Shown piece after piece: positions 16,966-25,524 of a stretch of DNA of 64,000 nucleotides. Source of the DNA: Stygiolobus caldivivus (lineage in GTDB: Archaea > Thermoproteota > Thermoprotei_A > Sulfolobales > Sulfolobaceae); NCBI RefSeq assembly GCF_019704315.1, contig NZ_AP024597.1, forward strand, positions 62,001 to 126,000, in the 5' to 3' direction. Every line of letters starts with the position of its first letter. Within the stretch, counting starts at the first letter, position 1. The position numbers and the translations under genes are program-made. The notes below the pieces were generated by a model. That model did no database searches. It was not told where the DNA came from and saw nothing but the letters and a program-made list of their open reading frames with translations.

Positions 16966-19900
16966 CTTCTTCTTGAATAAGATATACGCTTTATTTCATG
17001 ACCCCCCTCATAAAATGACTGTGACAATGGGGAAAAGCGGTAAAGATTTCTTTAGAAAAAACTTTGAAGGAGCGTGCGGGGTTGGAGGTCATAAAGGAGA
17101 AGCGTCAATAATGCTTTATAATTTAATTATTAAAGAGCTAGAAAATAAACCTAAAGATTTCTGCAATATATATATAAAAAAAGGGACGGGAGTATATTAC
17201 GCCGATATATTTGCATCTGAATATAACAGATGGGTTCTAAACTATCTATATAATAATAAAAATAAGCGGAAATCTAAAGATCATGATATAAATAAGCAGG
17301 GATTCAAAAATCAAGCTTTCTTTAACTATTTTAATTTTCATAACATATTTAATCCCTCATATTACGTCAAGGTTAATTACGATATAGATCAAGAAAAACT
17401 TAAAGTATTTAAGGAGAAATTTGAGGAAGTAATTAAAGACGCTATCTCGAATCTTAATATCAAAAATATATCGGACCAGACCAAATACCTTTACTTTCTG
17501 ATATATACAATATACGAACCTCTGTGGATTTATTCTGATCTACCAGTAGAGGTTGAAGATTCCAGAGCCCCATTTTACACAATTTTTGACCACTTATACG
17601 CCTCTGCCTCAATGATAAACTGGGTATACAGCTCCTCAAAACCGAAGGGGTTCTACGTAGTAATAGATATCCCGGGGGTGCAGGGAGTAGTTAACTCTGC
17701 TAGAAAAGCGAGTGACTATTGGGCTGGAAGTTGGATGCTTTCAATGATAGTTTGGTTGACTGTGTGGCAATTAATCAAGGAGTATGGTCCGGACATATTA
17801 TTGGCACCAACTGCGAGGTTTAACCCGCTGTATTACGCAATGGTCCTGAACTACTTAGAAGACGTAATAGGCGGTAAAGTAAGGGAGAAAGTAGAGGACG
17901 TGTTAAATACAATAATAGGTGAGGTCAGCGGAATTTACAATTATAAGGACTTCGTGAAGGAGGCGATAATTCCTGCGACAGCTAGCTTAATTTTGCCTAA
18001 AGAGCCCGGTGAGTGTCCTATCAAAACCGAGAATAAAATACTGGAATACTATAAGAGGGCATATGACTGTATAATTAAGGAACTCCCCACAGGGAATGTA
18101 AGTAGTGAGTTATGTACGGAATTTGTTAAAGCTTTCGACATTACTTTACCTGCAATAGGTAGTAGTGACTTCGATAAAGTAATTAGGGGGTTAGTTGAAA
18201 TAGCAGAGAAGTATGCTGACAAAATCCTGATCAGGCCCGCAATATACGTAATAGATATTGATGAGGTAAAGGATGAAATAGAGAGTGATTTAAAAGAGAA
18301 GAAAGTCGATAAAATCTTATCTGAAAAGCTAGTTAATAAGGTTATAGGTCAATACGTTTTCCATTATATTACTACTAAACTCTATAGAGAGAAAATCAAG
18401 GAAAGGTATAAGAAAGAAATTCTTCCTAAACCAGAATGGTTCTCTTCGTTTAAAAGGCTGTTCGATTATAAGAGCGAGAACTGGGAATATTGTACAGTTT
18501 GCGGGAACGAGCCGGCAATATTTAATTTTGCTAAAAAGAAAAACGAAGATGATTATTCTGATTCTACAAAGGAAGAAATCTTGAAGCTGGCTCAAGTAAC
18601 TAAAGGTTCTCAAGGTGAACTGTTCGAAGAGTTAAAAGTTTGGTTTAAGCCCGGGGAAAAACTGGGCCCCTTATGTATAATCAAAAGGGGGTTATATTAC
18701 ACCTTAAGTGGTAAATTGAAGGTGTTTAGGAGTACAGACGACATAGCTTACAGTTATTATAAGGAAGTAATACAGCCGGAAATTAAGGACTTAGACGAGT
18801 GTAAGGATTTGATAAATTTTCTGGACAGAGAGGAATCTGACGTATACAAGGCCTTTGGAAACCCGGTGGAAGCTAGGAAAAAGTTCAGTAAATGTACGGA
18901 GATAGGTGACAAGAAACTGAGCTGTATTCAAAAGGATTATGAGGTAAGCGAGGTCAACGAGGCGTTCATAAACGCTATAAAAGGTTACAGAGGGTTTTAT
19001 GCTATCATTAAGGCTGACGTTGATAACATGACTGAAACCGCTAGGGCAGAGATAAAAGCTGAAAAATACTTAGACGTTTTACCTAAGCTGCTAAAGCACG
19101 GTTATTTTGAGGAATACTCACGAAATCCTACTTCTAAAGTTTTATCCAAGCATTGTAAATATTTAATCTATACTTATATGAACATGACCTCAGTGGCTAA
19201 TACCATTAATGAAGGGTACATCTTGATGACTCCGACTTATAGGGTCGCACTTTCAACTGCAATGATGTTAACGTTACTCAGAGACATAAAGACTGTTGAG
19301 GTAGATAACCACGGGCAGATAATTTATGCTGGCGGTGACGATGTAGTAACTTTAGTCCCAATAGACAGGTTAATAGATACACTGATCGGGCTCGAGGATA
19401 ACTTTGTAGGCAAAGACGGTTTCTTCCGTGTAAGAAATTGGTATATCCCCGCGATATCTCCTAACGGTAGGTCGTTCTCCGTTAGAATTGCTAATATAGC
19501 AGATTTCATGACGAATGAAATACAGACTGCGACTGAGTTACTTAATAAGGTGAAAAAGGTAAAATGGGTGAGCTCAGTAGAGGCAAGGGAAAAGTTCTCG
19601 GTTATCATCTCTTCCTCTAGGTTAAACTATGAAAGTATATTGCCAATGTGGGATTATAAATATTTAAGACTATTAAAGAAAATGTGGGTATTAAACCTGA
19701 GTAATATTTTGAGTTCCTCAGTATACGAAGACTATGAAAACGGTTTCAAGGGACTAATAGATGGTTTTGTAAAAAATGGGGTAACGAAAGGACCTACGTA
19801 TGAGCTACTTAAACGGCTAATTAGTTACGTGTTAATTAGAAATGGAGGGGAAGACTTAATAGGCAATTTCGAATTTGAGATGAAAATTCTTGAAGTAGGA

Positions 19901-19966
19901 GGTTATAAAAGTAATATATTTAATGAGGTATTTAAAGCGTTTAGAATAATGAGGGGAGTGCTTTGA
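16955..19966 (+). CDS. cmr2: Cas10/Cmr2, signature subunit with HD and GGDD palm motifs
   Basis: A 1003-residue protein, the large subunit of the type III-B effector. When target RNA is bound, Cas10 makes cyclic oligoadenylate second messengers and often cuts ssDNA. The N-terminal HD-like motif is ALFHDPPHK, with H15-D16. The polymerase palm motif is IIYAGGDDVVTLV with GGDD at residues 793-796, so both active sites look intact. A zinc-finger cysteine pair CTVCGNEP begins near residue 513. The start is a GTG that overlaps cmr6 by 11 bp. Intact GGDD predicts that cOA-responsive effectors of the Csx1/Csm6 kind exist in this genome, but none is visible in this window. Confidence 0.95.
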   Translation: MDDNFFLNKIYALFHDPPHKMTVTMGKSGKDFFRKNFEGACGVGGHKGEASIMLYNLIIKELENKPKDFCNIYIKKGTGVYYADIFASEYNRWVLNYLYNNKNKRKSKDHDINKQGFKNQAFFNYFNFHNIFNPSYYVKVNYDIDQEKLKVFKEKFEEVIKDAISNLNIKNISDQTKYLYFLIYTIYEPLWIYSDLPVEVEDSRAPFYTIFDHLYASASMINWVYSSSKPKGFYVVIDIPGVQGVVNSARKASDYWAGSWMLSMIVWLTVWQLIKEYGPDILLAPTARFNPLYYAMVLNYLEDVIGGKVREKVEDVLNTIIGEVSGIYNYKDFVKEAIIPATASLILPKEPGECPIKTENKILEYYKRAYDCIIKELPTGNVSSELCTEFVKAFDITLPAIGSSDFDKVIRGLVEIAEKYADKILIRPAIYVIDIDEVKDEIESDLKEKKVDKILSEKLVNKVIGQYVFHYITTKLYREKIKERYKKEILPKPEWFSSFKRLFDYKSENWEYCTVCGNEPAIFNFAKKKNEDDYSDSTKEEILKLAQVTKGSQGELFEELKVWFKPGEKLGPLCIIKRGLYYTLSGKLKVFRSTDDIAYSYYKEVIQPEIKDLDECKDLINFLDREESDVYKAFGNPVEARKKFSKCTEIGDKKLSCIQKDYEVSEVNEAFINAIKGYRGFYAIIKADVDNMTETARAEIKAEKYLDVLPKLLKHGYFEEYSRNPTSKVLSKHCKYLIYTYMNMTSVANTINEGYILMTPTYRVALSTAMMLTLLRDIKTVEVDNHGQIIYAGGDDVVTLVPIDRLIDTLIGLEDNFVGKDGFFRVRNWYIPAISPNGRSFSVRIANIADFMTNEIQTATELLNKVKKVKWVSSVEAREKFSVIISSSRLNYESILPMWDYKYLRLLKKMWVLNLSNILSSSVYEDYENGFKGLIDGFVKNGVTKGPTYELLKRLISYVLIRNGGEDLIGNFEFEMKILEVGGYKSNIFNEVFKAFRIMRGVL

Positions 19967-20865
19967 AGCTCATAATAAGACCGCTTGAAGAATATAGGAT
20001 AGGACTAAGGCAAAGTAGCGGGATAATAATAGAAAACGTTGACGTAATTTCGGCCTTTCCTTCTCCGACCACGATATTAGGAATAATAGGGAGGTTGAAT
20101 AATGTAGTTCGGCCGAACGAAGCTGAAGGGATAGGGGATTTAGAAGACGCTTACAAATCTTTAACCTCTAGGGGACTCAATCCGTATAATGATAAATCCG
20201 ATAATCCCCTAATCTGGGGCCCTGTGATTTACAAAGGTAATGAGCCCTCACCTTACTATCCGCTACTATTTAGCAAGTTAATCCTCGATGTTAAAAAGTA
20301 TGTTAACATGAACGTGGATAAGGAGGGCGTAGTAGAGGAGTTACGTTTTCAGACGAGGCAAATGAACCAAATAAATAGAAGTAATAGAACCACTATTCAC
20401 TCATTCTATCAGAAATTCTTCTCTTCTGAATATACATTAGAGTACTGCGTGAACGTTAGCGTTAAACCAGGCAGGTTAGTCGCGATAGGAGGTGAAAATA
20501 GATATGCGGGAGTTGAGATAAAGGACTCACTGTGTGATTACGGTAAAGGGGACTATGCGATATTGTTACAGCCCTTACTCTTCGAAACGGATAAAGATTA
20601 CTTCGCTAGGATAGACACTGTAAAGGGATTTGACTGCGTTGAGGAAATTTACGGTATCTTGGTCGAGAAGGGTAACAGGGCTGACTTTAAGGTTAAGACT
20701 GTATACTATGCGTTAGGTTACGGAAAGGTGAGAAGGCCAATGCTCCAAGCTTTACCGCCTGGTACTGTTATTAAGGTAAAAGAGAAGTGTAGGGACGCCA
20801 AAGCTTTGGGAATTTTAAGTGAACTAGGTTTCGGTGCAATTTATAGGTATGAAAATCCGCAATAG
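19963..20865 (+). CDS. cmr3: Cmr3, type III-B Cas5-like RAMP subunit
   Basis: A 300-residue Cas5-like protein that holds the 5' tag of the crRNA next to Cmr2. The N-terminus (RPLEEYRIGLRQSSG, then SAFPSPTTILGIIGRL) fits the Cmr3 pattern of an N-terminal RAMP strand followed by a P-x-T-x-x-G-x-x-R loop. GYGKVRRPMLQALPPGTVIK near residues 247-266 matches the usual C-terminal 'P-x-GT-V' segment. The TTG start overlaps the cmr2 stop in a 4-nt TTGA. It is the last gene of the operon. Confidence 0.9.
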   Translation: MKLIIRPLEEYRIGLRQSSGIIIENVDVISAFPSPTTILGIIGRLNNVVRPNEAEGIGDLEDAYKSLTSRGLNPYNDKSDNPLIWGPVIYKGNEPSPYYPLLFSKLILDVKKYVNMNVDKEGVVEELRFQTRQMNQINRSNRTTIHSFYQKFFSSEYTLEYCVNVSVKPGRLVAIGGENRYAGVEIKDSLCDYGKGDYAILLQPLLFETDKDYFARIDTVKGFDCVEEIYGILVEKGNRADFKVKTVYYALGYGKVRRPMLQALPPGTVIKVKEKCRDAKALGILSELGFGAIYRYENPQ

Positions 20866-20923
20866 CTTGGTAATAACCCGCCACCAAACAAAGTAGACTA
20901 ATTTCAGATTAAGGATATGCCTT

Positions 20924-21056
20924 ATGGAGAGGCACGTCAGATATACTATTGACGGTTATACAGAGCGTTGATTATATTAAAAACGCGTTGAAGTCTTCTA
21001 ATTTAGGTGTGTAAGTAAGAACAGTATACATCAGTGTTTCTAGTTTTAGGAGACGG
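20924..21056 (+). pseudogene. Decayed paralogue of the 22933-23379 gene
   Basis: DNA from the ATG at 20924 aligns with the start of the gene at 22933. Both have AGATAT-x-x-x-ATTGACGGTTATAC, then TAT-TTAAAAA-GCGTT-AAGTCTT, and further GTAAGTAAGAA and TTTTAGGA blocks. Frameshifts and stops break it after about 17 codons. It shows that the 22933 gene was duplicated and one copy has decayed. The rest of 20866-21323 shows no gene. Confidence 0.65.
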
Positions 21057-21323
21057 ATTAAGCGACGTTATGAGTATACTTATGGGAGAATTGTCACATT
21101 TCCTTTTTCCCTTATGTTAAAAGCACATGATGAAGGACCTCTAGCTCTGGAGATTTCTTGCAAGAAAGTAACAAAAATAGGTAGTGCAGTTTACGGCATT
21201 TGTTATTCTGCGACCAGCGTTTTTATAAAGAGAATTTCTTCCTCAGGCTGGTAATTGCAATATATCGGTTATGCGTGAGTCAGGACGGGCCGTTAGAGGT
21301 CATATACTAAAAATACATTTTCT
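21057..21323. other. Non-coding remainder between cmr3 and the next gene
   Basis: No ORF of note. A weak TATA-like AT-rich stretch around 21304-21320 precedes the ATG at 21324. The segment may be the eroded rest of the duplicated module. Confidence 0.35.
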
Positions 21324-21881
21324 ATGAATAACGATGACGAGAAGCTCCACGACTTATATATGAGTTACGACTATTTTTTATTTATGCAAGAGGGTTCAGT
21401 ACACATCTTAGATAGTGAGTACCTAAAATACTTAACGGAGGTCTTCGAATTAGCTTTGCATGAAGTTAAAGGGAGGCTAAAGGAAGAGGAGGGTTTCCTC
21501 TCTGTAGAGTACGAATTATATCCCTTTGACTCAGAGAGGATAGTAATTACAGCAAGTAATAGAAAGGTAGGAGAGGAAGAAGAAGGTGAAACACATATCC
21601 CGATAGTGGGCTCAAAAACTTATTCCCTCTCTATCGAAAACCTTAGGATGGAAGGGAGGAATACGCTTAGGGGGGACGCATATTGTTTCACATGGGACGG
21701 TCCCTTAGTTAGTGTAAGTAATGGAGGAGTTTATAGGTCCAAAGTTACGTCGATCGTACAGAATAAGGTGATACGCGTTACTCTTTCACTTAATAATGTT
21801 ATTAATGATGCAAACAGAATAGTGAATGCAATATCCGAAGTATTGAATGAGTGTATTCCCGTGCGAGGACAGCCTCGTTGA
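21324..21881 (+). CDS. Hypothetical acidic protein next to the Cmr operon
   Basis: A 185-residue soluble protein rich in glutamate, with no membrane segments. A run of acidic residues (KVGEEEEGETH) sits mid-protein and the remainder has alternating strands such as FLSVEYELYPF and VIRVTLSLNNV. I do not recognise the family. It lies 458 bp after cmr3 in the same orientation with its own promoter-like AT stretch, so it is not clearly part of the cmr operon, but it belongs to the accessory zone that follows. It could be a defence-associated ancillary protein. That is inference from position only. Confidence 0.6.
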   Translation: MNNDDEKLHDLYMSYDYFLFMQEGSVHILDSEYLKYLTEVFELALHEVKGRLKEEEGFLSVEYELYPFDSERIVITASNRKVGEEEEGETHIPIVGSKTYSLSIENLRMEGRNTLRGDAYCFTWDGPLVSVSNGGVYRSKVTSIVQNKVIRVTLSLNNVINDANRIVNAISEVLNECIPVRGQPR

Positions 21882-21933
21882 GTCCTTTAATTTTCGCAGG
21901 TGTTAAGCTCATCTTTCTAAAAGTCTCCGTTAA

Positions 21934-22039
21934 TATACTCAGTCAAGTACTAAAGGGCAAGTTTATAGCCCTATATATGGTGGGGTATATACGCTTTGAG
22001 TTAAAGTTACTGTTGCCCTTTATGGACTGACCGAGTATA
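21934..22039. repeat. 106-bp inverted-repeat element (MITE-like)
   Basis: The element starts TATACTCAGTC and ends GACCGAGTATA (one mismatch when inverted). An inner pair AAAGGGCAA (21952-21960) and TTGCCCTTT (22013-22021) is also inverted. It has no ORF. Single ends of the same type recur at 36668-36694 and 45832-45860, so this is a dispersed repeat family. It lies just upstream of the ART-like gene. Confidence 0.55.
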
Positions 22040-22124
22040 ATAAGTTCCATGTTGACTTTAAGGAAAAATAAAGCGTCTTACAAGTATGATTAAAGCTTTA
22101 AAATAGTGTTGGTTAATTCTCTTT

Positions 22125-22514
22125 ATGGTATTCATATATGATTCCGGTTATCTTTATAGATATGTGGATAGTGCAGAGTTATGTTTCGTTCTAAAGAACG
22201 GTATAGTTTACTCTACGAAGAACCCCAAAGGGACCTACTGGACTACGCTTTTCACAGATTCCGCTTTAATCGCTAGGAATTGGCTTGCTATAGATAAAAG
22301 GGAGTTTTTTAGGATCGGTGGATTTAGGTTAGTCGACATCGATCCTAGGCATATAAAGTACTCTGGTATTGTTAAGCCTTCTGGTAAATTTAAAGGAGGT
22401 GCCATTGAGATTTTAATAGATATACCTATACCCATTATATCAATTTATGATATGACGAGGGGACGACAAATTGGTTCTTATATGGATATTAGCGATCCCA
22501 CGTTATGTCGGTGA
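22125..22514 (+). CDS. Hypothetical protein, possible ADP-ribosyltransferase-fold toxin
   Basis: A 129-residue protein. It begins with YLYRYVDSAELCFVLKNGIV, then KGTYWTTLFTDSALIARNWL, and has GGAIEILIDIP later. The order 'Y-R-x ... (V/I)-x-S-x-x-x-KGTYWT ... A ... W' resembles small HYD1/TreTu-type toxin domains of the ADP-ribosyltransferase superfamily, in which an N-terminal YR pair and a Y-(F/W)-T segment form the NAD site. I cannot confirm a catalytic glutamate (E115-like position is absent, but IEILI contains one). No cognate antitoxin is obvious. A TATA-like CTTTAAAATA lies at about 22095-22104. The gene itself is clear and the fold call is tentative. Confidence 0.55.
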   Translation: MVFIYDSGYLYRYVDSAELCFVLKNGIVYSTKNPKGTYWTTLFTDSALIARNWLAIDKREFFRIGGFRLVDIDPRHIKYSGIVKPSGKFKGGAIEILIDIPIPIISIYDMTRGRQIGSYMDISDPTLCR

Positions 22515-22637
22515 ACTGAATAAGAATTATACCCAGTCGGTTAATAAAGGGCACCGGTGTTGTTAGTGTAGGATCAGAATTCGCTGAGCAAGGGAATTGA
22601 CATTGTCCTTTAATCCCTGACAGAGGATAAAGTCTTT

Positions 22638-22752
22638 CAATACTTTTTACAACTTCAGTGTCTTAACCTCTGGTAACACTATTTCTTCTAAACCTGAAGT
22701 CCTCACATATCTCAGCCACTCCTCATAGGTAGTGAAATACATAGGTGTTTCC
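22638..22752 (-). pseudogene. Decayed gene fragment, copy 1 of a duplicated C-terminus
   Basis: The minus strand encodes MYFTTYEEWLRYVRTSGLEE and then IVLPEVKTLKL before a stop. Nearly the same DNA occurs at 25525-25641 in the same orientation, with long exact blocks (CCTGAAGTCCTCACATATCT and more). An extra base near 22746 breaks the frame upstream, so it is a remnant. The protein family is unknown. Nothing else is visible between 22515 and 22932 apart from this fragment. Confidence 0.6.
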
Positions 22753-22932
22753 CTCGACCAGCCCCAATGAGTTGGGAGTGAGTGTGTATGATCCCTTAAG
22801 AGGTGTGCCCCGAGGTGGAATTAAAAATGATTAAAAGTAAGGATAAGTTACGCCACGGGTAAACACAGTTTTGTGTGTGAAAGTGAGGAGGAAGTGAAAA
22901 TATATAATAATTCACAATAGAATACTTATCTT

Positions 22933-23379
22933 GTGGAGAAGCATATTAGATATGTCATTGACGGTTATACCACACAGGGTGTAGAGTATGTTAAAAATGC
23001 GTTAAAGTCTTATTTAACTAATTTAGACGACGATGTGAGGGTAAGTAAGAAGGGATATAGGGTTTCACTGTCTTTTAGGACTCCAGCTAATGTTCGCGTA
23101 ATGCAGTGTGAGGAAATTGACGAGTTGTTGTCAAAGGTAGGGGTTACAGCAGTGAGGATAATAGTCTCTAATGTAGTAACTTATGAATACGAAGGAGCAG
23201 TGACGTCTGGAACAACAGGGGGTATAACTGCTGGGGTATCATCTAAGAAGCTCAATGTCGCTCTTCTTATAGCAGTCCTTTCTGGACTGGCGGGGTATGC
23301 TGTAGGGAAGATGGTCGAAAGAGGTGATAACGTAATTCTCTCTTGTGAGAAAAGGAATGGAGTATGGGTAAGGAATTAG
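22933..23379 (+). CDS. Hypothetical membrane-anchored protein in an AbiV operon
   Basis: A 148-residue protein beginning at GTG 22933. Residues 1-90 look like a small soluble alpha/beta domain. A glycine-rich stretch (SGTTGGITAGVSS) links to one membrane helix (VALLIAVLSGLAGYAVGKMV, about residues 109-128) and a short polar tail. It overlaps the AbiV gene by 16 bp, so the two are translationally coupled and likely act together. A decayed duplicate lies at 20924. I do not recognise the family. A membrane partner of an abortive-infection protein is a reasonable guess. Confidence 0.6.
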   Translation: MEKHIRYVIDGYTTQGVEYVKNALKSYLTNLDDDVRVSKKGYRVSLSFRTPANVRVMQCEEIDELLSKVGVTAVRIIVSNVVTYEYEGAVTSGTTGGITAGVSSKKLNVALLIAVLSGLAGYAVGKMVERGDNVILSCEKRNGVWVRN

Positions 23380-23861
23380 GACGAAGAATAAAAAGGAATA
23401 GTGAGGAGTTTTATAGATTATACCAAGAAGGAAAAGTGCTTAACCTCAGTAATAATATTCTAGCTTTCTTACTCCTCTCTGCTATTGAAGAGATGAGCAA
23501 GTATTTTATTGAGGTTTTGATAAGTAAATGTGGCGACTCTACATTAAGGAGAAATATTAGGAGTAGGATTTATAGTGAACATATGATTAAATACGAATTT
23601 TTTCTAGCTATTTATTATGTAATGCAAAATCTTGATATTGAAGCAATACGTGATAAAGTTAGATCTTTGGCTTATAAATGGACGGACATAAGGAAGAGGT
23701 ACCTAATTAACGTTTCACATACTGAAGTTAAGTCTACGGGTCTAACTGAGATAGAAAATTATTATCTTAAGTACGAAGAGGTAGAAAAGGCTATTTTGGA
23801 ACTTGGTAAGGATGACAGTTGCGACGTACTAAATACGTTAGTTAACGTTTTAGTTTCGTAA
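23364..23861 (+). CDS. abiV: AbiV-family abortive-infection protein
   Basis: A 165-residue all-helical protein. The AbiV pattern is present: LAFLLLSAIEEMSKYFIEVL with the EE-x-x-K helix at residues 42-46, then YSEHMIKYEF with the H-x-x-K pair at residues 73-76. Bacterial AbiV blocks phage translation after infection, and the fold is HEPN-like. Here a viral-defence role fits the position beside a type III CRISPR effector. The start lies inside the preceding membrane-protein gene. The family call is from motif memory and is fairly strong. The activity in archaea is inferred. Confidence 0.65.
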   Translation: MGKELGRRIKRNSEEFYRLYQEGKVLNLSNNILAFLLLSAIEEMSKYFIEVLISKCGDSTLRRNIRSRIYSEHMIKYEFFLAIYYVMQNLDIEAIRDKVRSLAYKWTDIRKRYLINVSHTEVKSTGLTEIENYYLKYEEVEKAILELGKDDSCDVLNTLVNVLVS

Positions 23862-24109
23862 AAGCAAGTATAGTTAAACATTATTCGTTACTAAAATTAA
23901 CTGGGACACTTCTAGTTAAATGACCCTCGTAATTTTTATAAGTGATTAAGAGACTGTAGTAATGGTACGTCCAGGCAAGGAGCTAGACGGGTCTGGCGTT
24001 AAGCATACAGGAAAAGAAAGTTAGTGAGGTCGAAAGCCAGTAATAAAGGACACTTCGTCAGTATGGGAATCTTGTTTTTATGATATTACAGCAGTTATTC
24101 TACTTTTCC

Positions 24110-24139
24110 TTGGTAATACCAAACTCCTGGTATTACCAA
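24110..24139. repeat. Perfect 12-bp palindrome near the IS left end
   Basis: TTGGTAATACCA is followed by a 6-nt loop and TGGTATTACCAA. Each arm is itself a near-palindrome, TTGGTAWTACCAA. A third such 13-mer is found at 27744-27756. It could be a transcription terminator-like hairpin protecting the transposase gene, or a paired operator. Confidence 0.6.
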
Positions 24140-24155
24140 TAAAGTTTTTAGAGTA

Positions 24156-25507
24156 GTGCCTAACTTATTGAAAAATGTGAAACACGAGAAATTCATCAAC
24201 AACGAAAACGAGCTACACAAGGCAAAAAACGAGTTCATCAAAGCGTTCAACTTCTTAGTCGGGATACTGGTCATGGCAGGGCTGAGCAGAAAGACAGCAC
24301 TAACCCTATCACTCACACCCCTAACAGGAGGGAGAGCGAGCACCAAGAACACCTCCAATACATTCAAACTAAACTACCCCAACCTACTCGAAGCACTAGA
24401 ACACCTCGAAAACACGTGGGAAGACTACCTCCAAGCACTACGCAAACAAATAACAGGACCAGTAATAGTGGGAGTTTCACGGATCCTTTGCGAATTGTAA
24501 TTATCTCTCTTAAATTAATATAATTCGGTATACAAATAATACAGTACACGAAGATTATTCTATGTAAATCTAATTATTTACACGTCACTTTACGCCTTTA
24601 CACATACTATGTATTAATATTGCTGTGTGTATGTTTAATGTTATAATCTCACTCTCTTTAGACAAATAGAAATCGCAAAGGAGCCGTGAATGACCCGTAA
24701 TAGTAATAACCGACGACACATTCGACCACAAACCATACTCAAGAGTTAAAGGCACAGCAAGCAAATACGGGAACTACACCTAGCGCTCAACACACGCAAA
24801 ATAGGGCCAAGGGCCCAAGTCCTAACAATACACGACCTAACCACAAGCAAGACCTACCTAATCTGCGTTCCCCTACGCGACGAGAAAAACCTGGGAGAGT
24901 GGGGTGGTAAACGAGTTCAAGACCAAGATAGACATGGCTGCAGGAATACTCGAAGTCCTCAAGCAGTACTTCACCGTGGTAAGGGTAGTCTTCGACTCTT
25001 GGTACTGGTCTGAGAAACTAGTGAAGGGTAGTGTAGTTTCGGAGTTGAAGTCTAACAGGAGGCTCCTCAGGGTCAAGGCCTTGGGGTGACGTCGTGGGTA
25101 GAGGGGCACCCACACGTCAGGGACCTCCCTCCGGGGTCTTACTTAGCCGACCTGACCCTAGGGGACAGAGTTATCACAGTAAAGTTGTTAATAGTAGTAT
25201 ATAAAGGTGATAGGTTAAACTTGTACACTACTGACTTGGACTTAAGCGACGAGGAGGTAATGAGGACTTGGAAGATAAGGTGGGAGATAGAGGAGTTGCA
25301 CAAGGACATCAAGGCCTTGGGTGTGCAGGACTCCTCCTCAAGAGGTCGAGGTTGCAAGGTTACTTGTCCCTCTTCGTGATGGTTGTTAACACGGTAAGGG
25401 GTTTGGTGAGCTCCCTTAACTTGAGGAGTGTGGAAGAGTTTTTGTGGTTTATTGAAAACCGTTTAGGGGGTGCACCGGCTCTGATGAAAATCTTTAAGTT
25501 ACGTTAA
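24156..25507 (+). pseudogene. IS4/ISH3-type DDE transposase, disrupted
   Basis: The GTG at 24156 begins an N-terminal part of about 105 codons that is cut by the MITE at 24470. After the MITE the frame resumes with TDDTFDHK, holding the first catalytic aspartate. VVFDSWYWSEKL holds the second aspartate. WKIRWEIEELHKDIK shows the W-x2-R-x3-E-x6-K signature of IS4-type enzymes with the catalytic glutamate. Several stops and frameshifts (around 24780-24900 and at 25089) separate these blocks, so no functional enzyme can be made. Confidence 0.85.
24470..24696. mobile_element. 227-bp MITE, copy 2, nested in the IS
   Basis: The insert begins GGGAGTTTCACGG-TCCTTTGCGA and ends with an imperfect inverted copy (TCGCAAAGGAGCCGTGAATG then ACCC). 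It is flanked by a perfect 8-bp direct repeat GTAATAGT (24462-24469 and 24697-24704), a target-site duplication. It is the same length as copy 1 at 12124-12350 and shares its internal landmarks, but has diverged. It has no ORF. Confidence 0.85.
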
Positions 25508-25524
25508 AGTAGAATAACTGCTGT

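Larger units (their letters stand above)
24088..25524 (+). mobile_element. IS4/ISH3-like insertion sequence with perfect 19-bp ends, MITE inserted
   Basis: The element is bounded by ACAGCAGTTATTCTACTTT (24088-24106) and its exact inverse complement (25506-25524). It spans 1437 bp. Removing the nested MITE and one target duplication (235 bp) gives about 1.2 kb, a normal size for this IS type. It encodes one transposase frame that is broken several times. No target duplication flanks the ends: the left flank ends ATGATATT and the right begins CAATACTT. It is therefore an inactive, possibly rearranged copy. Confidence 0.85.

Noticed and set aside
24088-25524. Naming the IS as a specific known element such as ISC1439 or ISC1225.
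   Set aside because: The size after removing the MITE is about 1.2 kb and the signature fits IS4/ISH3-type enzymes, but a name needs an ISfinder comparison that I cannot run.
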